Assembly: GCA_947455145.1 (NCBI GenBank)
Contig: CANGME010000002.1
Span: 248,001-312,000 of the forward strand
DNA length: 64,000 nucleotides
Direction: 5' to 3'
DNA from: Comamonadaceae bacterium
GTDB taxonomy: Bacteria; Pseudomonadota; Gammaproteobacteria; Burkholderiales; Burkholderiaceae_C
The notes beneath the pieces were generated by a model. It did no database searches. It was not told where the DNA came from and saw only the letters and a list, made by a program, of their open reading frames with translations. Of the stretch, positions 26,164 through 34,359 are shown piece by piece. Both the position numbers and the translations under genes were made by a program. Position 1 is the stretch's first letter; every line of letters begins with the position of its first letter.

Positions 26164-27975
26164 TTGGCAACACTCATACCCGCGTTAGGCAGCTGCACCT
26201 CACGCATGACCAGCGGCGAACGGCGCTTGGCTGAACGGCTGGAGCAAAAGCTCGACGACGACTACCTACTCTGGTACGACGTGCCCATGGGGCCGCGCAA
26301 CACCCACCCCGACTTTTGCGTGATGCACCCAAGTCGCGGCATTCTGGTGCTGGAGGTGAAAGACTGGAAGCTCAGCACCATCTTGCAAGCCAACAAACAA
26401 GACTGGGAAATTTTGGGAGACACCGGCCCCAAGACCGTTATCAACCCACTGGAGCAAGCGCGTCAGTACGCGCACCAAGTCGTCAATGCGCTGGAGCGCG
26501 ACCCGCAACTGGTGCGGTCTGATGGCCCGCACGCAGGCAAGCTGGCTTTCCCCTGGAGCTACGGCGTGGTGTTGACCCACATCACCCGCAAGCAATTTGA
26601 AGCGGCAGAGCTACAGCACGCCATAGAACCGCATCGCGTGCTGTGCCAAGACGAAATGCTGGAAAGCGTAGGCGCTGAAGACTTGCAAAGCCGCCTGTGG
26701 GACATGTTCCCCTACGGCATGCGCGGCGCCATCAGCTTGCCGCAGATAGACCGCGTGCGCTGGATCATGTTCCCCCAAGTGCGTGTGCAGACCCAGGGCG
26801 CGCTGTTTGACGACAGCAACGAAGAAGCCGAAATGCCCAGCATCATGCGCGTGATGGACATCCAGCAAGAGCAACTGGCCCGCAGCTTGGGCGACGGCCA
26901 CCGTGTCATCCACGGTGTGGCGGGCTCGGGCAAGACCATGATCCTGGGCTACCGCGCCGAGTACCTTGCACAGGCCAGCACCGCCAGCAGCAAGCCCATC
27001 CTCATCCTGTGCTTTAACGAGCCGCTGGGCGTGAAGCTGCACAGCGTGATGGAAGCCAAGGGTTTGAGCGACAAGGTGCATGTGCGGCATTTTCATAAAT
27101 GGTGCTACGACCAACTTAAATACTCGGGGCAGGCTATGCCATCCCAAGGCCTCAAGTTCTCTGAAGAACTGGTTGACCGTGTCATCCGCGCCGTAGACCG
27201 CAAGCAAATCCCCAGCGGCCAGTACCAAGCCGTGCTCATCGACGAAGGCCACGACTTTGCCCCCGAGTGGCTCAAGCTGGTCACCCAAATGGTGGACCCC
27301 ACAACCAACAGCCTGCTGCTCCTGTTTGATGATGCACAAAGCATTTATGAACGTGCGCGCACCAAACAGTTCAGCTTCAAAAGCGTAGGCGTGCAGGCGC
27401 AGGGCCGCACCACCATTCTGAAAATCAACTACCGCAACACCAAGCAAATACTGCAAACCGCCAACCTCATCGCCGCCGACCTGCTGACTGCCGACGACAA
27501 AGACGACGACGGCATCCCCCTGGTCAAACCCATCAGCTGCGGGCGCGAAGGCCAAGCGCCCATCATCATCAAACTACCCAGCCTGCGCGAAGAAGCATTC
27601 GCCATTGCCGACCAGTTGAACCAAGCCCACAAAGAAGGCCACGCCTGGGGCGATATGGCCATTTTGTGCCCCGACTACAGCACCCGCGACCTGTGCGCCC
27701 AGGTGCTGCACCAACGCCAGATGCCCGTAGAAATGCGCCGCAGCCCCGGCGACTTTGACCCCACCAGCAACACCATCAAGGTAATGACCATGAAGGTCAG
27801 CAAAGGCCTGGAGTTCCCCGTGGTGGCCCTGCCCGGCGTCGGGCACATGCCCGCCAAGGGCAAAGACGAGCAAGAAGCCGCGCGGATGTTCTATGTGGCG
27901 GCGACGCGGGCGACACAGAGGCTGGTGATTGGGGTGGGTGGGGATGGGGGATTTGGAAGCAGGCTCGGATCATGA
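26164..27975 (+). CDS. NERD-domain superfamily I helicase-like protein
   Basis: A 603-residue protein starting at TTG 26164. The N-terminal NERD nuclease-related domain has D50 and E64xK66 (LVLEVKDWK). A UvrD/Rep-type ATPase follows: Walker A GVAGSGKT (251-258), Walker B VLIDEGHD (357-364), a motif III-like LLLFDDAQSIY, and C-terminal helicase motifs MKVSKGLEFPVV and FYVAATRATQRL. Such proteins are usually linked to DNA repair, plasmid or phage interference. It is the first gene of the accessory island. Its last 160 bp before the tail occur again at 30158. Confidence 0.9.
   Translation: MATLIPALGSCTSRMTSGERRLAERLEQKLDDDYLLWYDVPMGPRNTHPDFCVMHPSRGILVLEVKDWKLSTILQANKQDWEILGDTGPKTVINPLEQARQYAHQVVNALERDPQLVRSDGPHAGKLAFPWSYGVVLTHITRKQFEAAELQHAIEPHRVLCQDEMLESVGAEDLQSRLWDMFPYGMRGAISLPQIDRVRWIMFPQVRVQTQGALFDDSNEEAEMPSIMRVMDIQQEQLARSLGDGHRVIHGVAGSGKTMILGYRAEYLAQASTASSKPILILCFNEPLGVKLHSVMEAKGLSDKVHVRHFHKWCYDQLKYSGQAMPSQGLKFSEELVDRVIRAVDRKQIPSGQYQAVLIDEGHDFAPEWLKLVTQMVDPTTNSLLLLFDDAQSIYERARTKQFSFKSVGVQAQGRTTILKINYRNTKQILQTANLIAADLLTADDKDDDGIPLVKPISCGREGQAPIIIKLPSLREEAFAIADQLNQAHKEGHAWGDMAILCPDYSTRDLCAQVLHQRQMPVEMRRSPGDFDPTSNTIKVMTMKVSKGLEFPVVALPGVGHMPAKGKDEQEAARMFYVAATRATQRLVIGVGGDGGFGSRLGS
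27784..27943 (+). repeat. Direct repeat, copy 1 (inside helicase gene)
   Basis: 160 bp encoding the helicase C-terminal motifs from MTMKVSKGLEF to the GVGG stretch. The second copy starts at 30158. I count 11 differences over the 160 positions. The two copies lie in the same orientation, about 2.4 kb apart, and bracket the fic and ORF6N genes. Confidence 0.92.
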
Positions 27976-28067
27976 CAAGCAAATCGCGCCACCTGTGTGT
28001 CGCAATACTCCTTGCGCGCCACACCGAGTGGCGCGATACTGGCAGCCTTTGACTAAAACCTGAGAAC

Positions 28068-29495
28068 ATGCCAAGCATCACCCCCCCGACAGAGCCAGAC
28101 CAACTGGTGGCGCTGATTACTGCGCAACCCGATGGTTTGGGAATAGAGGCCATTACCCAGGCGTTGGGCGATAGCCTGAAGCGGCGCACTTTGCAGCGTC
28201 GGCTGGCCACTTTGGTGGCGCAGGGGCGGATTCAGATGCAGGGCGAGGCGCGGGCGGTGCGCTATGTGCGCAACCCACAAAGCGTTACCGGATTCCTTTC
28301 GGCACATGAAGCGGCGGACACGGTGCAGGCTGTTGCCGAGGTTTACGTGCCTACCTCACCGGAAGGCGAAGCGATCAAAGCCTACGTACGCCAGCCCCGT
28401 GCCATGCGCGCGCCGGTGGGCTACCAGTTGGCGTTTCTGGAGCAATACCAGCCCAATCACACCGCCTATCTGCCGCCCGCTTTGCGAGACCAGTTGCACA
28501 CCATGGGCAGAGCGCGCACTGAGCAAACACCGGCGGGCACCTTTGCGCGTGACATTCTGAACCGCTTGCTGATTGACCTGTCGTGGGCCTCCTCCATGCT
28601 GGAGGGCAACACCTACAGCCGGCTCGATACCGAGCGACTCATCGAATTCGGCCAAGCCACTGAGGGCAAAACCGCGCTGGAAACCCAGATGATCCTGAAC
28701 CACAAACAGGCCATTGAATACCTGGTGCTCGATCCAAACCACGCCCAAGTCACGCCCGATTGCATCATCGCGTTGCATGCATTTTTGTCAGATGGCCTGA
28801 TGGCCGACCCCACAGCGGTGGGCCGCCTTCGTCGGCGGGCGGTAGAAATTGGCGGCAGCGTGTATTTGCCGGTGGCCTTGCCGCAGCGGCTGGAGGAACT
28901 GTTTGGCATCGTCATACAGATGGCTGCAGAAATTGACGACCCCTTCGAGCAGGCATTTTTTCTGATGGTGCATTTGCCCTACCTGCAGCCGTTTGAGGAT
29001 GTGAACAAGCGCACCTCAAGACTGGCGGCCAACATACCGCTCATTCGCCACAATCTGTGCCCCCTGTCCTTCATCGACGTGCCTCAGGCAGCCTATGTGG
29101 ACGCGATGATGGGTGTGTACGAACTCAATCGCGTCGAGCTGCTGCGTGACGTGTTTGTGTGGGCCTACGAGCGCTCATGCCAGCAATACGTGGCCGTCAA
29201 GCAGAACCTGGTGCCGCCCGATATTTTTCGTCTGCGCTATCGCCAGGCCTTGAGCGACGTGGTGGCAGCCATTATTCAAAACGACGAGGCCGTGACCCTT
29301 GCCACCGTGAGCGCCAGGCTGCCACCAACGGTTGCCGCTGCTGATGCGGCCCACTTCACCCAGCTGGTACTGCAAGAGTTTGCTGCCTTGCACCCCGGGA
29401 ATGTAGTGCGGTTTGGTATCAGGCCTTTGGTGTTTGCAGCCTGGAAAGAAAGGCATGGCGGGGACAGCGGATTGGGGGCAAGGCTAGGAACATGA
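28068..29495 (+). CDS. Fic-domain protein with Gln in place of the catalytic His
   Basis: A 475-residue protein with an N-terminal winged-helix part (about 10-70) and a Fic core. The alpha-helical inhibitory motif is present (SSMLEGN, 175-181). The Fic loop reads QPFEDVNKRTSR (307-318), where canonical AMP-transferring enzymes have HPFx(D/E)GN(G/K)RxxR. The catalytic His and the Gly before Asn are thus replaced by Gln and Val. A third domain (about 380-475) looks like a further winged helix. AMP transfer is therefore doubtful; other catalysis or a scaffold role is possible. It lies in the island between the two helicase repeats. Confidence 0.85.
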   Translation: MPSITPPTEPDQLVALITAQPDGLGIEAITQALGDSLKRRTLQRRLATLVAQGRIQMQGEARAVRYVRNPQSVTGFLSAHEAADTVQAVAEVYVPTSPEGEAIKAYVRQPRAMRAPVGYQLAFLEQYQPNHTAYLPPALRDQLHTMGRARTEQTPAGTFARDILNRLLIDLSWASSMLEGNTYSRLDTERLIEFGQATEGKTALETQMILNHKQAIEYLVLDPNHAQVTPDCIIALHAFLSDGLMADPTAVGRLRRRAVEIGGSVYLPVALPQRLEELFGIVIQMAAEIDDPFEQAFFLMVHLPYLQPFEDVNKRTSRLAANIPLIRHNLCPLSFIDVPQAAYVDAMMGVYELNRVELLRDVFVWAYERSCQQYVAVKQNLVPPDIFRLRYRQALSDVVAAIIQNDEAVTLATVSARLPPTVAAADAAHFTQLVLQEFAALHPGNVVRFGIRPLVFAAWKERHGGDSGLGARLGT

Positions 29496-29508
29496 AAAGG
29501 CCACGACC

Positions 29509-29973
29509 ATGATTACGAGCAACACACTACTGGTACCGCGTATTGAAAGCCGTATCCAAGTGATTCGCGGCCTGCGGGTCTTGCTTGATGTGGACTTGGC
29601 TGCGCTGTACGGGGTACAGACCAAGCGGCTTAATGAGCAGGTCAAACGCAACCGGGACCGCTTTCCAAAAACCGAGGTGGTCGCAAATTGCGACCACCTC
29701 CAAAATCTGAAATTTTCCAAGGCGTTGCCTTTTGCGTTTACCGAGCACGGAGCAATTCAGGCGGCCAATGTGCTGGCATCAAGCCAAGCGGTTGAGATGC
29801 CGCACGACAACTTCAGCCGAAACACCCGGCTGCAATTGCGCCAACTGCTGGACGCGGTGCGTGAGCTGACTGCGCCACCGGAGCCGCCCAAACGGCCCAT
29901 TGGGTTTCTGACGCATGAGGATAAAAAGACACCCAAGGCCAGCACGTTGACCAAAGGACGGAAGGCACCGTGA
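29509..29973 (+). CDS. ORF6N-domain DNA-binding-like protein
   Basis: A 154-residue protein. The N-terminal half matches the ORF6N domain: IESRIQVIRGLRVLLDVDLAALYGV, then RLNEQVKRNRDRFP, and FAFTEHGAIQAANVL. The middle segment after QAVEMPH departs from the family pattern, and the usual helical stretch is shortened before the C-terminal PPEPPKRPIGF tail. This may reflect an internal deletion. ORF6N proteins are phage- or plasmid-borne and often act as antirepressors. It follows the fic gene by 13 bp and probably shares its transcript. Confidence 0.75.
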   Translation: MITSNTLLVPRIESRIQVIRGLRVLLDVDLAALYGVQTKRLNEQVKRNRDRFPKTEVVANCDHLQNLKFSKALPFAFTEHGAIQAANVLASSQAVEMPHDNFSRNTRLQLRQLLDAVRELTAPPEPPKRPIGFLTHEDKKTPKASTLTKGRKAP

Positions 29974-30158
29974 GCGTCCAACCAAAGACATTAATCCGCC
30001 CGCCAGTCATGACAATGGCAACCAACAGGAGTCACGTGGTGCAGCTTGCCGACGCATTCCCAATTGAGCTGGAGCAAAGGCTGCATGCAGCATTGCTTGA
30101 ATCGCGTGAGCGGGTGGCGCGGCGCGGGGTGCTGTTGGGGGACTTGGATGACGAGTGA
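29970..30158 (+). CDS. Small hypothetical protein, translationally coupled to the ORF6N gene
   Basis: A 62-residue frame whose GTG start overlaps the preceding TGA stop (GTGA). The second half, FPIELEQRLHAALLESRERVARRG, is predicted helical and charged, ending GDLDDE. It resembles no family I can name. Its stop lies at the junction with the second helicase repeat, so the reading frame may have been cut there. It may be a remnant rather than a gene. Confidence 0.3.
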   Translation: MSVQPKTLIRPPVMTMATNRSHVVQLADAFPIELEQRLHAALLESRERVARRGVLLGDLDDE

Positions 30159-30355
30159 TGACCATGAAGGTCAGCAACGGCCTGGAGTTCCCCGTGGTGG
30201 CCCTGCCCGGCGTGGGGCACATGCCCGCCAAGGGCGAAGACGAGCAAGAGGCCGCGCGGGTGTTTTATGTGGCGGCGACACGGGCTACGCAGAGGTTGGT
30301 GACTGGGGTGGGTGGGGGGTGGAAGAAAACTGAAGAAATAAAACTGAATTTTTAA
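30158..30355 (+). pseudogene. Second copy of the helicase C-terminal end (fragment)
   Basis: From 30158 to about 30317 the DNA repeats 27784-27943 with 11 mismatches; translation gives MTMKVSNGLEFPVV and FYVAATRATQRLV. Then the sequence diverges and the frame ends at 30355 with GGGWKKTEEIKLNF. No helicase N-terminal part precedes it. Four of the changes alter residues (K to N, K to E, M to V, I to T). It is probably a remnant of a duplication or of a former second helicase gene. Confidence 0.88.
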
Positions 30356-30370
30356 GAAGAAGGAGATTGC

Positions 30371-33010
30371 ATGATTGTTCAATCAATTCCGGCAAAAGCC
30401 AATGCCGCAGAAAAAGTTGACGACTTTGAGGAATGGTTGGGACAGCGGCACAAATGGCTGCAAACCGCGGCACATCAAATTATTGAACGCAAAGCGGTTG
30501 CTTCAGGTCCTGAACTAATAGAGCTGACCCAGCTCTGCATTGGTGAGGCCAGCGAAACTGGAAGCCACGCATTTACCAAGCTAGTTCCGGGTTCGTTAAT
30601 TCATGGTGCAGGGCGTCCAACGCTCCACATTGAAAAGTTAAGCGCAGTCCGTGGTGTCAACAAAATTAGGGATGACGCGTCGCTGAATTTTGGAACAAAG
30701 AACCTCGCCGTGGTCTATGGGGCCAATGGATCTGGCAAGACAGGGTTTTCTCGTCTTCTCAAGCAAATTTGCGGCAGCCGCGCGCGAGAAGAAATTTACC
30801 CCAATGTTTTCAATAAACCAGTCACAGGATGCGAAGCCAAGATTTTAGTTTCGATTGGTGGGGCTGCAAGTGAGCTAGGGTGGACCCTCAACGGCGGTCC
30901 GTTGTCGCCGCTGCGCGATGTACATGTATTCGACTCAAGAACTGCCTCAAATTATTTGGCTCAGCAGAACGAAGCTAGGTATGAACCAAGTCGAATGCGC
31001 TTTGTTTCTGCACTCATTAAAACGAGTGACGGGGTAGCTGCCCAGCTTCTTGCACAGAAGAACGCCCTCCTCAGTAAGTTGCCGCTATTTCCGACCACTT
31101 TGGCTCAAGCTACGAATGCAAAGTGGCTTTCATCACTGCGGCCAACAACAAGCCAAGCAGATATCGATAAGGCCTGTGACTACTCAAATGAGTTAGATAT
31201 CGAGAGAGTCGCGTCAGAGGGCGCGTTGGCTCAGAAAGACATTGCGGGAAGACTCAGCGCTATCGGCCGAGAGCAGGTTTTCCTTGCGCAAATCCGTACA
31301 TCCCTTACTGCCTTGCAGGATGATATTTCTGATTTGCAGTTAGGCGCGCTGATCACCGCACGCACTGAAGCAGTAGCGAAGCGAAAGACCGCGAGTGAAG
31401 CTGCCGAGGCGGTCTTTGCGACTGCACCCCTGGAGGGGGTTGGTCAAAAAACTTGGCTCGCGCTCTGGGAGCACGCAAAAGCGTTCTCCCAACTACACGC
31501 TTATCCTGGCCATACATTTCCAAATACAGATGCGGGCGCACATTGTGTTCTCTGTCAACAAACGCTCAATGACGGTGCAAAAACACGCTTTGGCCACTTT
31601 GAGGCTTTTGTGACAGGTGGATTGGAGGATGCTGCAAAAGCGGCAGAGAAGACGCATACCGATTTGCTGAAAAAGTTGCCCACGATTCCTCAAGAACATG
31701 ATTGGGCGCTACAGACAAGCAGTCTAAAACTTGATGAAGCAGTTTCCAGCGAAATTTATTCGGGACTTGGAACAAGATGCGCGGCGGTATTGACCGCAAA
31801 TCAGGTCAAGGAACTACCGGCGATCAACTGGATGGCAGTCGATAAAGCTCACACAGACGTATCAGAAGCCCTAACCGCCGAAACGAAGGCGCTCAAGGAG
31901 TTGCAAGGCGACGTAAAGCGCAAACAATTGGAAGCGAGAGTGTTGGAACTACTTACTATTCAATGGCTGAGTCAAAACAAGGCGGCGATTTGCGAAGAAG
32001 CGCAGCGTCTAAAAGACATTGCCCTTATCGACAAGGCCATTGGCCTAACCAATATGAACGTATTGACTCGAAAACACACGGAGTTGGCCAAGGACGATCT
32101 GCATAAGGGCTACCAAAGGCGGTTTGCAACTGAACTAAAACTGTTAGGAGGAAACCGGCTACCAGTTAAGCCTGAAAGCAAACAAGCTGGCAAAGGGAAG
32201 ATGACATTTGGTCTCCAGCTCCAAGGGGTCGAGCGTGCACTTGCCGCTGAACTCGTACTCAGTGAAGGCGAAACGCGAATCGTCGCACTGTCCGCATTTC
32301 TCGCAGACATTACAGGATTGGAGCACCGCTCACCATTCATCTTTGATGACCCTATCTCATCTTTAGATCAGGACTTTGAAGAGAAGGTCGTTAGAAGACT
32401 TGTTGATCTGTCAAAAACTAGACAAGTCATAGTCTTTACCCATCGATTGTCTTTGCTGGCACTATTGGAAAGTGAAGTCAAAAAGCTAAAGGAAGAAGCC
32501 GACTTGACCAAGCAGCCGCCAGTCGTAGAACTCCAAATTCAATCGGTCTGCAGCTTTGGAAAAAGTGCCGGCGTCGTACAAGACATAAGCATCCGAGAAT
32601 TGAAACCCAAGCCAGCAATCAATCGAATGCGGGATCAACAATTGCCGCAGCTAAGAAATCTGATTGATGCTGGTGATGTGATGGGATACAACGAACGGGC
32701 GAACGGTCTCTGCGGTGACTTCCGAATTCTTGTGGAGCGTTGCGTTGAAAGCATTCTTCTGAACGAAGTATTGATTCGATTTAGGCGTCAACTGCAAACG
32801 CAAGGCAAATTAGGCGCATTGGCCAAAATTTCATCGGAGGATTGCGCGTTGATTGACGACTTGATGACTCGATATTCGGTGTATGAGCATTCGCAGTCTG
32901 ATGAACTACCAGCCGCGCCCCCTGACTTTGCCGACATAGAAGCAGACGTCGTCAAGTTGGCGATTTGGATTGACGAGTTCCAAAAACGGCCGGTTGCAGC
33001 ATCAGCCTAA
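30371..33010 (+). CDS. Rad50/RloC-like AAA ATPase with zinc-hook CxxC and HEPN-like C-terminus
   Basis: An 879-residue protein preceded by a strong AAGGAG site. ABC/SMC-type ATPase motifs are split by a coiled-coil insert: Walker A GANGSGKT (117-124), a CVLC zinc-hook-like pair (392-395) in the middle, signature LSEGE (630-634), Walker B FIFDDP (656-661), D-loop SSLD (663-666) and switch His in TH (691). This matches the AAA_13/COG4694 group that includes the anticodon nuclease RloC. Near the C-terminus R834 and H840 form Rx5H, a HEPN-RNase-like spacing, in TRYSVYEHSQ. I infer a nucleic-acid sensor that triggers RNA cleavage; this is not proven. Base composition is visibly richer in A+T than the flanking catabolic genes. 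The DUF3883 gene follows by 70 bp. Confidence 0.88.
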   Translation: MIVQSIPAKANAAEKVDDFEEWLGQRHKWLQTAAHQIIERKAVASGPELIELTQLCIGEASETGSHAFTKLVPGSLIHGAGRPTLHIEKLSAVRGVNKIRDDASLNFGTKNLAVVYGANGSGKTGFSRLLKQICGSRAREEIYPNVFNKPVTGCEAKILVSIGGAASELGWTLNGGPLSPLRDVHVFDSRTASNYLAQQNEARYEPSRMRFVSALIKTSDGVAAQLLAQKNALLSKLPLFPTTLAQATNAKWLSSLRPTTSQADIDKACDYSNELDIERVASEGALAQKDIAGRLSAIGREQVFLAQIRTSLTALQDDISDLQLGALITARTEAVAKRKTASEAAEAVFATAPLEGVGQKTWLALWEHAKAFSQLHAYPGHTFPNTDAGAHCVLCQQTLNDGAKTRFGHFEAFVTGGLEDAAKAAEKTHTDLLKKLPTIPQEHDWALQTSSLKLDEAVSSEIYSGLGTRCAAVLTANQVKELPAINWMAVDKAHTDVSEALTAETKALKELQGDVKRKQLEARVLELLTIQWLSQNKAAICEEAQRLKDIALIDKAIGLTNMNVLTRKHTELAKDDLHKGYQRRFATELKLLGGNRLPVKPESKQAGKGKMTFGLQLQGVERALAAELVLSEGETRIVALSAFLADITGLEHRSPFIFDDPISSLDQDFEEKVVRRLVDLSKTRQVIVFTHRLSLLALLESEVKKLKEEADLTKQPPVVELQIQSVCSFGKSAGVVQDISIRELKPKPAINRMRDQQLPQLRNLIDAGDVMGYNERANGLCGDFRILVERCVESILLNEVLIRFRRQLQTQGKLGALAKISSEDCALIDDLMTRYSVYEHSQSDELPAAPPDFADIEADVVKLAIWIDEFQKRPVAASA

Positions 33011-33080
33011 ACTTTCGAAGTAGGCCTCACCGGTTTGCGGTGGTGGGTGCCGAAACATTCAAGCACCACCAAGGAGCGAC

Positions 33081-34229
33081 ATGACCACTCAAGTGAAATT
33101 TCAAGCTAGCAAACTCCAAGCGTTTGATGTTACTTACGACACGAAGCATGAAGATATTGCTGCCCAAGTGCGCGGTGAATTTTTGCAAAGATTTCCAATC
33201 ATTAGTCTTCCGCGTATGAAACGAGATGACTATGTGATTGGTCTTCAAAGTCCAACTTTTTGCGCCCATGTCGAGGCAAAGACACGGCCATGGGCCAACA
33301 TTCAAGGGGCCACTTCGAACAAGTTCGGAATCTATTTTGGAAAGACCAAAACCGATCCGAAGAAAATCTACCGTTTCACCCACAAGTTCGGTGAAACATC
33401 GGATGAAGCATTTCGTTCGGTGAAGGCTGCGTTGTTGGCGCTAGTTCGTCTTGGCGAAGCGTCAGTTTTGGACTTTTCGAAGATCGATGACAACCCGCTC
33501 TCTCAGATGTTCAAAGCGAAGATTCTGAGTCTCTATTTTCCCGATAAATTTCTGAATGTCTGCAGTGCCGAGCATTTGGAAATGCTCGGCGGCGAGCTTG
33601 GGTACGCCGATGGCCGACCGATTAGCGAGTATCAACATCTATTGCTAGAGGCCAAACTTTCAAACGCTATTACACGTAAGTGGAGCAATCCAAAATTCAT
33701 GAAATTCCTGTACGACGTATACGTTCGTGCGGAGAGTACGGCGGCAAACATTGTGCAAAAGCCACGGAAGAAGATCCCTCAAAAAGTAAATTTTGAAGAC
33801 ATTTCAGGGCAACGGGATGCTATCGGAAAGGCCGCAGAGGAGTTTGCAGTCGAATGGGAAAAGCAACGACTTGCAGGTGCCGAACTTTCTCACCTGATTT
33901 CGAAGATTGACGATCGTCGCGATCGACCCGGATATGGGTATGACTTCCTTTCACACACGTCCCAGACACAACAACGATACATCGAAGTCAAATCCGTCGG
34001 AAAACTGCCTGGCGGACAAGGCCATCGTTTCTTTCTTTCCGAAAACGAACATACGGTTTCGAAATCTGCTGACCATCGTGGCGCATATTTCTTTTACTTG
34101 GTGTTCTTCAACGGCAACGGACAGCCCTTTGAACTACAGCCAATTCGCGCCGACGAGCTTTATGAACTGGGTGAAATGTCACCTGCGTCATATGTAGTTC
34201 GTTTTGACTTTGGACGCGCGGGAAAGTAG
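33081..34229 (+). CDS. DUF3883 (NO VEIN C-terminal) restriction-nuclease-like protein
   Basis: A 382-residue protein with an AAGGAG ribosome site. The C-terminal DUF3883 domain (about 245-382) has a PD-(D/E)xK-like core: helix IGKAAEEFAVEWEKQRL, then D288 in GYGYDF and E302xK304 in YIEVKSVG, then FFLSENEHTVSK and YFFYLVF. The N-terminal 220 residues have NPLSQMFKAKILSLYFPDKFL and CSAEHLEML, a pattern I recall from McrB-type and other modification-dependent restriction proteins. Together with the upstream ATPase this looks like an effector or target-recognition subunit. Base composition matches the ATPase gene. Confidence 0.82.
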   Translation: MTTQVKFQASKLQAFDVTYDTKHEDIAAQVRGEFLQRFPIISLPRMKRDDYVIGLQSPTFCAHVEAKTRPWANIQGATSNKFGIYFGKTKTDPKKIYRFTHKFGETSDEAFRSVKAALLALVRLGEASVLDFSKIDDNPLSQMFKAKILSLYFPDKFLNVCSAEHLEMLGGELGYADGRPISEYQHLLLEAKLSNAITRKWSNPKFMKFLYDVYVRAESTAANIVQKPRKKIPQKVNFEDISGQRDAIGKAAEEFAVEWEKQRLAGAELSHLISKIDDRRDRPGYGYDFLSHTSQTQQRYIEVKSVGKLPGGQGHRFFLSENEHTVSKSADHRGAYFFYLVFFNGNGQPFELQPIRADELYELGEMSPASYVVRFDFGRAGK

Positions 34230-34241
34230 CGCTTAAGCGCT
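34228..34241. repeat. Perfect 14-bp palindrome at the DUF3883 stop
   Basis: AGCGCTTAAGCGCT overlaps the TAG stop of the DUF3883 gene. It could be a weak hairpin or a protein-binding site; no T-run follows, so a classical terminator is unlikely. The rest of the 130-bp gap to the next gene shows nothing I recognise apart from its ribosome site. Confidence 0.5.
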
Positions 34242-34359
34242 GTCACCATGTAGCTGCAAATGCAGGCAGAGAAGAAGTGGCCAGGCTCGATGTACCAAGC
34301 GAGCTCGTTTAACTAGATGGCCGATTGGGCGACAACTTATAAGAAGAGGAAGCACCACA

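Noticed and set aside
26611-27555. 314-residue minus-strand frame
   Set aside because: Antisense to the NERD helicase core motifs; a mirror of the GC-rich codon pattern.
33020-33070. Hairpin between the ATPase and DUF3883 genes (GGTGGTG...CACCACC)
   Set aside because: The arms are only 7 bp with a long loop and no T-run, so it does not support a terminator.
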